Shown here: positions 1 through 10,258 of the stretch, in pieces
Layout: every line of letters starts with the position of its first letter
How positions within the stretch are numbered: position 1 is the stretch's first letter
Notes under the pieces: generated by a model
Database searches by the model: none
Seen by the model: only the letters and a program-made list of their open reading frames with translations
What the model was told of the DNA's origin: nothing
From: Arabidopsis thaliana
Lineage: Eukaryota; Streptophyta; Magnoliopsida; Brassicales; Brassicaceae
NCBI RefSeq assembly: GCF_000001735.4
Contig: NC_003074.8
Coordinates: 7,812,101-7,876,100, forward strand
Direction: 5' to 3'
DNA length: 64,000 nt
Made by a program: the position numbers and the translations under genes

Positions 1-621
1 AATGTTGTAAAATTCCAGTGGCTGTTGGCTGAATTATCTTATAGCTATCCCGTGAATAGATTTCCATCACAAAAGTAACATATACACGTTATTGAACTTA
101 TAGTTTTGTCACAATCCATGTGTTTCATCTCATATATATGAAAACAATACATATATACACTGTTTGATGACAAAAACAAAGAAAATACAATATTGTAGTT
201 CATGTTGAACAAGTGAATGTAGTTCACACTTGCAAAAAAGAAACGCATGCGTATAAATAATACATGTATGTGGAGCCTATAATCACTATGCATGCACGAT
301 AACATATAGTACACATTCTGTCATTGTATATACATACGAATACGATCATTCATCTCACTATAAATAATAATTGACAAATCACGTACGATTCACTCTGACA
401 AAATCAAACGCATAATACACAAGAGTCTTTTTTTTTGCTAAATATCTTTCTCTTCCTAGCTAAGGATATTTTTCCCAATACTTAGACTATATATGTAAAG
501 TCAATAGAACCTGAACTAAATTGCACTATTACATTACCGGTTCTTTGTGTTATATATATATTAAAAAAAGAAAAAAAAAAAAAAACATTACCGGTTCTAT
601 TTACTATACATAGGATGAGTT
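1..621. other. Intergenic, no gene seen
   Basis: AT-rich sequence with short A- and T-runs (one near 567-585). The open frame on the minus strand at 45-314 has no recognisable domain and composition typical of non-coding DNA, so I do not call it. Confidence 0.6.
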
Positions 622-695
622 TGGGCTTCTTAAAGCCCATTAATAGGGCAATTTATGGGCATCCTAGAGGCCCATAATAGACGGATAGAGGCCCA
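622..695 (+). promoter_or_regulatory. Cluster of five site II (GCCCA) elements
   Basis: TGGGCT at 622-627, AGCCCA at 634-639, ATGGGC at 655-660, GGCCCA at 669-674 and GGCCCA at 690-695 lie 230-300 bases upstream of the PPR start codon. Site II elements bind TCP factors and are common upstream of genes for organelle and ribosome biogenesis, which fits an organellar editing factor. A CT-rich leader (about 890-926) follows just before the ATG. Confidence 0.7.
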
Positions 696-927
696 AACAA
701 AATCTTTGAATACATATATAAAAAACAAATTATGTGTTCTCGGCAAAAATTGGAATTTTGCGGATAATGTAGGATAAATTTTCGTAAAGATGAATGGAAA
801 AAACTAACAAAACGAACTCTTTATCACTGAACCTTAAAAAGATGATAACATAGAGAGATAGAGAGAAGAAAACAGAGCCAATAAAGGCTCTTCCTTTTTC
901 TTCTTCTTCTTCTTCTTCATCTTCTCA

Positions 928-3390
928 ATGGCTGGATCAGCTCTACCTCTACCACCTCCTCCACCACTATCATTACAATCTCCGTCACAAAATCAAACCC
1001 GTCATTCTTCTACCTTTTCTCCACCAACCCTTACTCCTCAAACACCTTCTATCCGTTCCCGTCTTAGCAAAATCTGTCAAGATGGAAACCCACAACTTGC
1101 ACGCCAATTGTTCGACGCAATTCCTAAACCAACTACTGTTCTTTGGAACACTATCATCATCGGGTTTATTTGTAATAATCTACCACACGAAGCTCTTCTT
1201 TTCTATTCCCGGATGAAAAAGACGGCACCTTTTACTAATTGTGATGCTTATACTTACTCTTCTACACTCAAGGCGTGTGCTGAGACTAAGAATTTGAAAG
1301 CTGGTAAAGCTGTGCATTGTCATTTGATCCGTTGTTTACAGAATTCAAGCAGAGTTGTGCATAATTCTTTGATGAATATGTATGTTTCTTGTTTGAATGC
1401 TCCTGATTGTTTTGAGTATGATGTTGTGCGTAAAGTTTTCGATAATATGCGTAGGAAGAATGTTGTCGCTTGGAATACTTTGATTTCTTGGTATGTGAAA
1501 ACAGGGAGAAATGCTGAAGCTTGTAGGCAATTTGGGATAATGATGAGAATGGAGGTAAAACCGAGCCCGGTTAGCTTTGTTAATGTTTTTCCTGCGGTGT
1601 CGATTTCGAGAAGCATTAAGAAAGCTAACGTTTTTTATGGTTTGATGCTTAAATTGGGAGATGAATATGTGAAGGACTTGTTTGTGGTTAGTTCGGCTAT
1701 TTCTATGTATGCTGAGCTTGGTGATATTGAGTCATCAAGGAGAGTGTTTGATTCTTGTGTTGAGAGAAACATCGAGGTTTGGAATACAATGATAGGTGTT
1801 TATGTTCAGAATGATTGTCTGGTTGAAAGTATTGAGCTTTTTCTTGAAGCGATAGGATCGAAAGAGATTGTGTCTGATGAAGTAACGTACCTCTTGGCAG
1901 CGAGTGCTGTTTCAGCGTTGCAGCAAGTAGAACTAGGCAGGCAGTTTCATGGTTTTGTGAGCAAGAACTTTCGAGAGCTACCGATTGTGATTGTTAACTC
2001 GTTGATGGTGATGTACTCAAGGTGTGGTTCTGTGCACAAGTCATTTGGAGTCTTTCTTTCCATGCGAGAGAGAGATGTTGTATCGTGGAACACTATGATC
2101 TCTGCATTTGTCCAAAATGGCTTAGATGATGAAGGATTGATGCTGGTTTACGAGATGCAGAAGCAAGGGTTTAAGATTGATTACATAACTGTGACAGCTT
2201 TGCTTTCGGCTGCATCAAATCTTAGAAACAAGGAGATCGGGAAGCAGACTCACGCTTTCCTTATCAGGCAAGGGATTCAGTTCGAGGGAATGAACAGTTA
2301 CCTTATCGACATGTATTCTAAGTCAGGTCTAATTAGGATATCACAGAAGCTTTTTGAAGGAAGTGGTTATGCTGAAAGAGATCAGGCTACTTGGAATTCT
2401 ATGATTTCCGGGTACACGCAGAATGGACACACAGAGAAAACGTTTCTAGTGTTCAGGAAGATGTTAGAACAGAATATACGACCCAATGCGGTAACTGTGG
2501 CATCAATTCTCCCTGCTTGTAGCCAAATAGGTAGTGTTGACTTGGGTAAACAGCTCCATGGTTTCTCTATCAGGCAATACTTGGATCAGAACGTATTTGT
2601 GGCTTCTGCGTTAGTAGATATGTATTCAAAGGCAGGAGCAATAAAGTATGCAGAAGACATGTTTTCTCAAACGAAAGAGAGAAATTCTGTGACATACACC
2701 ACGATGATACTGGGGTATGGCCAACATGGAATGGGCGAGAGAGCTATCTCGCTGTTTCTCTCAATGCAAGAGTCGGGAATCAAACCCGATGCTATAACCT
2801 TTGTTGCAGTGTTATCAGCTTGCAGCTATTCAGGTCTAATAGATGAAGGTCTCAAAATATTCGAGGAAATGAGAGAAGTTTATAACATTCAGCCTTCAAG
2901 TGAGCACTATTGCTGCATTACAGATATGTTGGGGAGAGTTGGGCGGGTGAATGAAGCCTACGAGTTTGTTAAAGGACTTGGTGAAGAAGGGAACATAGCT
3001 GAGCTATGGGGTTCACTACTCGGGTCTTGTAAACTACACGGTGAGCTTGAGCTTGCTGAAACTGTTTCGGAGAGGTTGGCTAAATTTGATAAAGGGAAGA
3101 ACTTTTCCGGGTATGAGGTTTTGCTCTCGAATATGTATGCTGAGGAACAAAAATGGAAGAGCGTTGATAAGGTGAGGAGAGGAATGAGAGAAAAAGGTTT
3201 AAAGAAAGAAGTTGGTCGTAGTGGGATTGAAATTGCAGGTTACGTCAACTGTTTTGTGTCTAGAGATCAAGAGCATCCTCATTCTAGTGAGATTTATGAT
3301 GTAATCGACGGTTTGGCTAAAGATATGAGAGGCGATTCGTTTCTGACAACATTGCCAACTGTTACTCCAAGTTTGGAATTGGATGAGTGA
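928..3390 (+). CDS. AEF1: PLS-class pentatricopeptide repeat protein, organellar RNA editing factor
   Basis: Intronless 820-codon gene. The first 40 or so residues are rich in Ser, Pro and Thr and lack acidic residues, as in a plastid/mitochondrial targeting peptide. PPR units follow from about residue 60 to 690, with repeated signatures such as VVAWNTLISWYVKTGR, VVSWNTMISAFVQNG and VTYTTMILGYGQHG, alternating P, L and S types. The C-terminal 100 residues look like the E domain (AELWGSLLGSCKLHG, then YVLLSNMYAEEQKW-like text), with no DYW deaminase domain, so it would recruit a deaminase in trans. Length and sequence match At3g22150 (AEF1/MPR25), reported to act on plastid atpF and mitochondrial nad5 editing. 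The assignment is from memory. The CT-rich leader and site II promoter fit a housekeeping organelle gene. Confidence 0.93.
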   Translation: MAGSALPLPPPPPLSLQSPSQNQTRHSSTFSPPTLTPQTPSIRSRLSKICQDGNPQLARQLFDAIPKPTTVLWNTIIIGFICNNLPHEALLFYSRMKKTAPFTNCDAYTYSSTLKACAETKNLKAGKAVHCHLIRCLQNSSRVVHNSLMNMYVSCLNAPDCFEYDVVRKVFDNMRRKNVVAWNTLISWYVKTGRNAEACRQFGIMMRMEVKPSPVSFVNVFPAVSISRSIKKANVFYGLMLKLGDEYVKDLFVVSSAISMYAELGDIESSRRVFDSCVERNIEVWNTMIGVYVQNDCLVESIELFLEAIGSKEIVSDEVTYLLAASAVSALQQVELGRQFHGFVSKNFRELPIVIVNSLMVMYSRCGSVHKSFGVFLSMRERDVVSWNTMISAFVQNGLDDEGLMLVYEMQKQGFKIDYITVTALLSAASNLRNKEIGKQTHAFLIRQGIQFEGMNSYLIDMYSKSGLIRISQKLFEGSGYAERDQATWNSMISGYTQNGHTEKTFLVFRKMLEQNIRPNAVTVASILPACSQIGSVDLGKQLHGFSIRQYLDQNVFVASALVDMYSKAGAIKYAEDMFSQTKERNSVTYTTMILGYGQHGMGERAISLFLSMQESGIKPDAITFVAVLSACSYSGLIDEGLKIFEEMREVYNIQPSSEHYCCITDMLGRVGRVNEAYEFVKGLGEEGNIAELWGSLLGSCKLHGELELAETVSERLAKFDKGKNFSGYEVLLSNMYAEEQKWKSVDKVRRGMREKGLKKEVGRSGIEIAGYVNCFVSRDQEHPHSSEIYDVIDGLAKDMRGDSFLTTLPTVTPSLELDE

Positions 3391-6047
3391 AGAGTGCCAG
3401 TAACTCTTTAGCTCTCACAGAACATGGAGATAAAAGCAAGAGGTGATTCAAGGCCTTAAAAAGTGAGTAAGCCTTCAAAAACTCTCATTTCTTTGCTTTC
3501 TGAAGCTTTTTTGTTGGTGACATAGAAGCAACTCTTTATGGTGATAAACACTCTTGTTCATCATTGTCTTCAGTAATTGTTCTAACACCATTAGTCATGA
3601 CTGGAATCGAAACTCGACCCGACAGGAGATGGAGATTTAAACCCATTGTGCAGTTTGGTCTTTGTATACACTATTACAAGCTAATCATAAAGAAGGCAGA
3701 GGAGAAACTGGAAACAAAGAAATGTAGATAAACCAACATCATTGTAGTTTCCTTGCTCTCATCTTCACTCTAGGCATCTTCTCGTGTATACTTAAAGTTT
3801 TAAATATTATAATTATTTTCATTTTTTCATAATTTAAAATCTTTAAACAAATGATGAATGGAATTGGATTTTTATTTTTTGTACAAAACAAAAATAAATT
3901 TATATAACAAAATCATTGCCTAATTATATAAAAAGTGATTATAAACAGCAAAATTATTGCCTAATTAAATAAAGAAAATTAAAAATAATGGCCTAATTTA
4001 AACATAGAGTTTTTACAATTTTATTTTATTTATATACACATTTTAATGTGGTGGAAGAGCCTATATTTTGATTTACACATGTGATTTATAGTCAAATACC
4101 AAATGAGGAGTTTGAAAATTACATGACCATCTAAAAACTAGAGTACAACCACTAGTCCACCACTACATAAACTTATAAGAAATATCTATATACAAAAGTA
4201 CATGCATTTTTGATACAACTACTCTAAAAACTGGTAGTTGAAAGAATTTTAGAAAGTTCAATTCAAACCAACAATGTGTTTCCAATCACTTGCTAGTCTA
4301 ATTGTTAAACAGGTATTTTAAAGCTTTTCAATATAATTTTCATAAGTTAATTTTACATGATACATAAACATTATAATTTATCAAAATATTAGTATTACTG
4401 AACTTGAATGAACTTTATATTTCTGTACATATTGTTTTTTACTAATTTATTAAATTTAATTTTTTTTTTTGCTAATAATGTAAATATTCATTGATGATGA
4501 AATTAGAAAATTAATTCATTTTGTAGAATACATGAACTCATTTGAAACATGAACATTACTGATGTGGAGTAGTGATATATAATTTAGTTACAACATACGA
4601 ATCTTTAAAGATAAAGATTCTTAGTCTTTAAAAATGTTTTGTAAGTGGTTATTGAACTCAAAATGTAAACTTAAGAAATGCAAAATAAAGTGAAATTTCA
4701 CTGTAAGGGGGTATATATATAGGACCCACAATGTGTTGAGATTCATCCCCTCTTCCCAATCCATTTCTTACTCATTTTTTGTCATATTGTCAATTTATTA
4801 TTCCTTTATATTATTTATATCTTTATCATCTACAAGAAACACGACTACGGCATGCTAAATTATTCTCTTTCGTTTAATTTGTGGACTTATCGTAAGAATC
4901 TAAAATCTAAAGACAAATGCCAAAGAAAAAAAAAAAAAAATCTAAAGACATATACTCATAAGTTATCCATTGTGAATGCGAGGCTTTGGTTTATTTGCCA
5001 AACTCTATATTACATCGATCGATTTTACGTCAAAGACCCGTCTCAGTCTAAATCATAAATACAAATTACAATCATAATCAATATTAGGTCGAGGGATTTA
5101 AAGGAAAAGAAAAAAAACGATAACGTAAGAATCTAGACATGTTGGTAGCCTAACTTCACCAAAACACTATATATCTCCTTGTTTCCGAACGAAAGGCAAG
5201 TTTGGTTTTCTATATGATCCAATAGACTAATTTTCTCCATATTTTACTGTTAAAGATTATTCTGGTCCCTCAATATATTTTAGTAAGTTTCAGAATTTAA
5301 AGCCGAATAATTTGTGAAAAGGAAATGGCTAATCACTGTTTTTCTTTCGACAAGTCATATGAAAATATATTGTGCGGTGCCATGAGAAAAAGTTACATTA
5401 TAAAGCTCGATATTCTCAATTATTGCACTAATTTGGTAAAGTTACATTCACATTAATTTCATGTATCTGAAACTATTCTATCCAATAAGAATACAAAACT
5501 TTGAGATAAGCTAATTGCCAATTTCCTCCATTTTATGCACGTTTTATATGCATTCTTTGACTAATGTATGAGAATTATATCTTTGCACATGCACTTGAGA
5601 ACTTCACGTGAAAATGTTTGATTTCTTGTATATGTGATTGTGTTCTAGTTTTAATTGAACTTTAAGTCTAATAAATTATTAGAAGTATAAATTCCATCTA
5701 ATCTATGAATAATAATTTATTTTCTTGAGATTAAAAAAATATAAGGATTTGTTTGGAAAACATTTTTATTTATTTTTCTAATCGACAATTTGCAGTTTGA
5801 AAATGCAAGCATGCAACTTCAGCATTGAATTATATGCCTATTTAGGTCCATGATAACGCCATAATTAAATAAAAAACTTATGCTAAAAACCTAAAACAAA
5901 GATAAAATCTCCAAATATGAAAGAAAAAAACTTAAATATACAAAAAGTCAAAGTTTTCATTCTATGACAAAGAAAGTCAGTACCTAACATTTCTGCCTTT
6001 ATGCGAAAACCAAAAAAAAAAAATTCAAAAAGAATCCAATCGTTTTC
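3391..6047. other. 3' UTR of the PPR gene, then AT-rich intergenic DNA
   Basis: About the first 350 bases are probably PPR 3' UTR. The rest is strongly AT-rich. A TATA-like run with GGACCCAC at about 4711-4730 is followed by a CT-rich stretch and could start a non-coding transcript, but no convincing ORF or hairpin follows; the 68-codon frame at 4852-5058 contains a poly-Lys run made by an A-tract. The end nearest 6047 is JAV1 3' UTR. Confidence 0.5.
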
Positions 6048-6626
6048 TCATTGCAACCTCGAAGAAGAAGAATTACTATTCGTAGCCTCCTTTGACGACG
6101 GAGCAGAACCTCCTCCACCAGAACCATCCACCGTCCCAAACACACCGGAAACCATCGTATTAGGGTTGTTCATGTTACTATATCCAACCACGGGATTCAC
6201 GTTGTTCAAAGAAAACATGTAAGGCCGTTGCGGTGGCTGAAGCGGCGCGTGAGGCTGGAAATTATATTGCCAAGGAGCTTGTTGAGAAGATCCAGCTGAT
6301 GGATCCGACGATGAAGTGAGGCTAAAAGCAGAAGTAGTATTACCGGACCCGAAAGCCATAGCGGATGGACCGCCAGTGTATTGCTGAACCATGGCACGGA
6401 AGTTGGAAGTGTCGGTGTTGAGAAGCGTTGTTGGTGTTCTACGTGAGGCTCTGGACCTTCTACGTGTTGGCTTGGTTACACGGCCAGTTTCTGGACTCAG
6501 ACGAGAGTCTATGGAGGTGGTATCACCGGCAGTGGTGGTTGTAACAGCGGTTGAAGCGGTGGTAGAAGTTGTGAAGAAGGTTTGGTTATTGTTGTAGAAC
6601 TGAGACCACTCGTTGGGGTTAGCCAT
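6048..6626 (-). CDS. JAV1: VQ-motif transcriptional regulator JAV1
   Basis: Single-exon gene of 192 codons. The VQ core FRAMVQQYTG is at residues 76-85 and fits FxxxVQxxTG. It is preceded by a basic stretch RRRSRASRRTP (55-65) that could be a nuclear signal. The rest is low-complexity Ser, Thr, Asn, Gln and Gly. Known family role: VQ proteins bind WRKY factors. This one matches At3g22160 (JAV1/VQ22), a repressor of jasmonate defence that works with JAZ8 and WRKY51 and is removed after wounding. Ser/Thr-Pro sites (for example SPE and TPTT) could be kinase targets, which is inference. The paralogue recalled on chromosome 4 supports a whole-genome-duplicate origin. Confidence 0.93.
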   Translation of the reverse strand: MANPNEWSQFYNNNQTFFTTSTTASTAVTTTTAGDTTSIDSRLSPETGRVTKPTRRRSRASRRTPTTLLNTDTSNFRAMVQQYTGGPSAMAFGSGNTTSAFSLTSSSDPSAGSSQQAPWQYNFQPHAPLQPPQRPYMFSLNNVNPVVGYSNMNNPNTMVSGVFGTVDGSGGGGSAPSSKEATNSNSSSSRLQ

Positions 6627-6698
6627 TTTTGTGTGTGTCTAAAGACAAGACTCCGTGAGATTGTAAGAAAGAAAAAAGCATTTGCCTTCGTTAGTTCT

Positions 6699-6740
6699 TT
6701 ATATATTTATTTGATTGTGTTTTGATTAAGACTTAGTCAA
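6699..6740 (-). promoter_or_regulatory. JAV1 core promoter: TATA box and W-box core
   Basis: Read on the minus strand, TATATAA at 6705-6699 lies about 75 bases before the ATG, suggesting a start site near 6670. TTGACT (6740-6735) is a W-box core just upstream. WRKY control would fit a VQ gene, but one six-base match is weak evidence. Confidence 0.45.
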
Positions 6741-8110
6741 AGGAAAGACTATTCTATATCAATCCTGACCGTTGATATTTAATTACACGTTGATTTTTTG
6801 GCTTTACATTTCATTCTTAATTGCCAAAAAAAAAAGGTTGTAACTATTTTACGTACTTTATTAATACAATGTTTAATTTGATTCGATAATATCATGATTT
6901 GGAAAATAATAAAATAATAGACCTCACGAAGTTACAATTAGTTGAGTCTTACCAATAAACTAGAGTTTAGTTTGGTATTGGCTACTTTCCCAACAAGTTG
7001 ACGAAATTGGCCCATTTCACTGTATTTGTATGCTTTTGTTGAAATACTTAACAAGTCCCTCACTTTACATAATCGTCACAAAGCTGACGGCATATACATT
7101 TCTTAACGAAACGTTAAGATATTCATAATAACGTTGCTTCTTGCCTGCTTAGTGCTTAGTGTAGTAGCCGTTCTATATAGCACACTAGGTACTTAATATG
7201 CTTAGTGTAGTAGCCATATTATATGGCACGAATTAAATAACGACGGTCGTACGATAATAACGACATGACATTTGCTATATATTATACATGGGTATCATAT
7301 TTAAATATCGACGTAAATAAAATATGATACACTCTCGGCTGTGATTGTATATATTGCGAACCAATATATCCGTTTCTTTGAAGATCGTTGCGACATGAAC
7401 CAAAAGAAGATTGTGAAGGCAAATCTTTCTCTGCTTCCAAATATTGTTGATTACAACTTGTGGAACCACTTTCTTAAAAGAAGCAATTGGGAGATCTCTT
7501 TGTATTTGTCATTGTTCAAGCCGATTATTAAGGAATATTATCTATGTATGATCATAGATAGTCAAGACATTAGAAGGTCATTAACAAAAAGATTCAAGAG
7601 CTTGGTAGCTAGCTAAGAATAGTTGTAACCATATGATGTTAAGAAAAGTGTTTGTATTATCAAATTTCGTAGGAAATTCAAGATATGTCATGTGAAGTTT
7701 CTTATACCCTTGAGGGCTATTAATTAGTTAAGATAATGATTCTTTAAATCTAGTGTGGTTAATAAACTAAAGAAAGATTAGTTACTACTAGTATTTTCAT
7801 AATGTGTATGTATCATTTACGTAATTTATTAAGAATGAGTGGACACAAATTAATTGACTGGTTAGGTGACTTTGGAATGAAAAGACGACCGAAAAGGAAA
7901 CTAGTGAGAAATTTCAAAGAAAACCATAATCTGATTCTGACGTTGCGATGCGTAATAGGAACTACATCATCCTTCTCTTTCTTCTGTTTGTTACAAATTC
8001 TGCATCCATCAAATATATAATAGACATGTAAAGAGGGAGAGTACTTTCCATGGAAATTTTGTTATGAACTAAAACTTTGTAAAGTTTAGGGTGTATTGAA
8101 AAAATCGATA
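6741..8110. other. JAV1 upstream region, no gene supported
   Basis: AT-rich. It contains an imperfect direct repeat of about 30 bases (7153-7183 and 7199-7228), sharing TGCTTAGTGTAGTAGCC. Open frames at 7341-7616 (begins with GTG) and 7802-8020 have no recognisable domain. Confidence 0.5.
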
Positions 8111-8112
8111 CT

Positions 8113-8377
8113 TTTATAAACGAAATATAGGATAAGGATTAGTTTACGTTTATAAATTCGAGATAAGGGATTTAATTTTATTCTTACACTAATAAAAGCG
8201 GTTTTGTGGTAGAGAAAAAAATCTAAAAAAAAGGTTGTGTAGTATAGAAAAAGAACATTAATTTTGTTTTTTTTTCTCTACCACACAACCCCTTTTATTA
8301 GTGTAAGAATAAGATTAAATTTTTTATTTTAGAATTTATAAACATAAACTATTCCTTATTTTATATTTCGTTTTTAA
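8113..8377. repeat. Long imperfect inverted repeat (foldback, MITE-like)
   Basis: The left arm at about 8113-8222 pairs with the right arm at about 8268-8377 over roughly 105 bases, leaving a loop of about 45 bases. Landmarks: CGAAATATA at 8121 pairs with TATATTTCG ending at 8370; TTATTCTTACACTAATAAAAG at 8179-8199 pairs with CTTTTATTAGTGTAAGAATAA at 8292-8312; GGTAGAGAAAAAA pairs with TTTTTTCTCTACC. By eye the arms are about 85-90% complementary. There is no coding capacity and I could not define target-site duplications. It could be a foldback transposon or a young small-RNA hairpin locus. Confidence 0.8.
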
Positions 8378-10258
8378 ACGAAATCTCTTTATTCACATTA
8401 AATATAAGAGTTGTGTGCATTGTTTTCCTAGGGATTCATAAAACAACAACCTAAGAAAGGGATTTCGTTTGACAGACATTTGATAATGTCTATGTATGAA
8501 TAAAATATGAGGTGTTTTGTTGGATCAATTATGGGATTGACACAAAAAACTTTATCCTATTGTTGGATGCGGCATTTTTTAAAGTGATTACAAGATTGAG
8601 TACTTTATTTCCTTTTGATTATCTATTTTACCTTTTTCAATTTAGCAAGTAGCAATATGCACTTTTAATTTGCAAACTGAATCTAGATCGCAAATTTGTC
8701 ATCCGAGAGGAATGCATATTTGATTTTCGATCTGAAGATTGCCCACCAAAAACACCAATTAGATGATATTTACAGAAGAATCGAGATTCTTTTAGTTAAT
8801 TTAGGATTGTTTAAAAAAAAATATGCATGTATGCACAATACCAAAACCGAAAATTCCCTTATAAATCCGTGAAATTTGTTGTTTGGGTTCTCTATATACT
8901 ATCACCTTAGGGTTTAATTTTCGTGATTAAAAACGATTGAAATTTTCTGGAAAAATAAAGGAAGAAAATCAACAAAGAGAAGAAGAAACGAAGATGAACA
9001 ACGAAGAAGAAGAACAGACAGAGGCAAAATAGTCCATTTATATATCAGCAAGTACCCATTTTCGTAAGCCAATTAAAAATGTTCCTTTTTTCTAATTTTT
9101 GGGCTAAAAAGTACCCAAATTAACAAAAGCCCCGTGTTTTGTTATTTACCAAAACATCTCAGATTTTAAGTACATTTTAATTAAGGGTTTATGAGTACAA
9201 TTGTACGATCTTTAAGGATTTAGAGTATAGACTTTCTTTTTTTAACTTAAGGCAGCAAAACGTGTCATATCGGACCTAATGTATCGAATGTTTGTGAAGT
9301 GTTTAAAAAAAAAAAAAACACTATGTTTGAATGTAGGGAATGACCTAGAAATTAGAATAAGTTTTTACATGTGACCAGAATTTTTTTGGAACAATAAACG
9401 AAAAATGAGTCTCAATTGCAAGAGAGTCTTGCTTGATATGTAAGAAAAAAAGCATTTTCCTTAGGCCACTAAAAAATAATCAAATAAAACGCCACATTTT
9501 TTTTCTACATATATCACATTTTTAATGTGTTTTAGGACTTTATTTTGAAAACAAAATTCATCTCTTTAACATTTATAGAAATTTTTGTTTGTTTTTTTAC
9601 ATTAAATTACTAAATCGTATTTATTCATTAATGTTTTTTTTAATAACAGTATTTAAATAATTTCTTCTATACAAAATAGAATGTTAGGCCACATTTTAAT
9701 AATTTGCCTAAAAGCTCTATTTGCCAAAAGAAGAGAAAAATTGTTTATGATTACTCAAAAATAATAATAATAAATTTATGATCCTTCTCTGATTTTAAAG
9801 AATTTTATATTTATACTATGTAACCCTCTCTCCTCTCTTCAACAAGATTCAAACCGCCAATAGCATACCACAATTTTGTTTGTAATTTGGGCAAGATTAA
9901 TCACAAGATACAAATTTGAGAAACCTAATCAAGAGAATTAACAAGAGTTTACAAATAGAGAATATTCTTGTAACACTGTTTCTTCACCTCTTAAATCGAA
10001 CAGTCAAATGATCAAACATATGATCATCAGAACTAATACAAACAATATTAACAGAATCGAATCTCTGAGAATAAAGGCGAAACAATACAACATCCTATTT
10101 TTAACACTTGAGAAGATAAAACAGAGCTTTGGCTCATGTTCTGTTCCAAACCTAACCGCGTCCTAGTGCTCGTTGGCTTTTGTTCTCCGAGATTTGAATC
10201 TTTCATCCACAGACTGACGACTCTTAAGATTTGATTCGTGGTTAACTTATAGTTTTGT
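8378..10258. other. Intergenic, AT-rich; possible orphan leader
   Basis: Mostly AT-rich. At 8890-9032 a TATATA sequence, a purine-rich leader and a 12-codon frame (ATG at 8994, stop at 9030) rich in Glu codons look like the 5' end of a gene cut off from the rest. After this only short repeats such as AAGTACCCA (two copies, about 9050 and 9110) are seen. The part closest to 10258 is FHY3 3' UTR. Confidence 0.45.

Noticed and set aside
4852-5058. 68-codon frame after a TATA-like run
   Set aside because: It depends on an A-tract that encodes poly-Lys; there are no splice or domain signals.
7341-7616. 91-codon frame
   Set aside because: It begins with GTG, has no recognised domain and AT-rich composition. 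The first ATG leaves about 70 codons with no supporting evidence.
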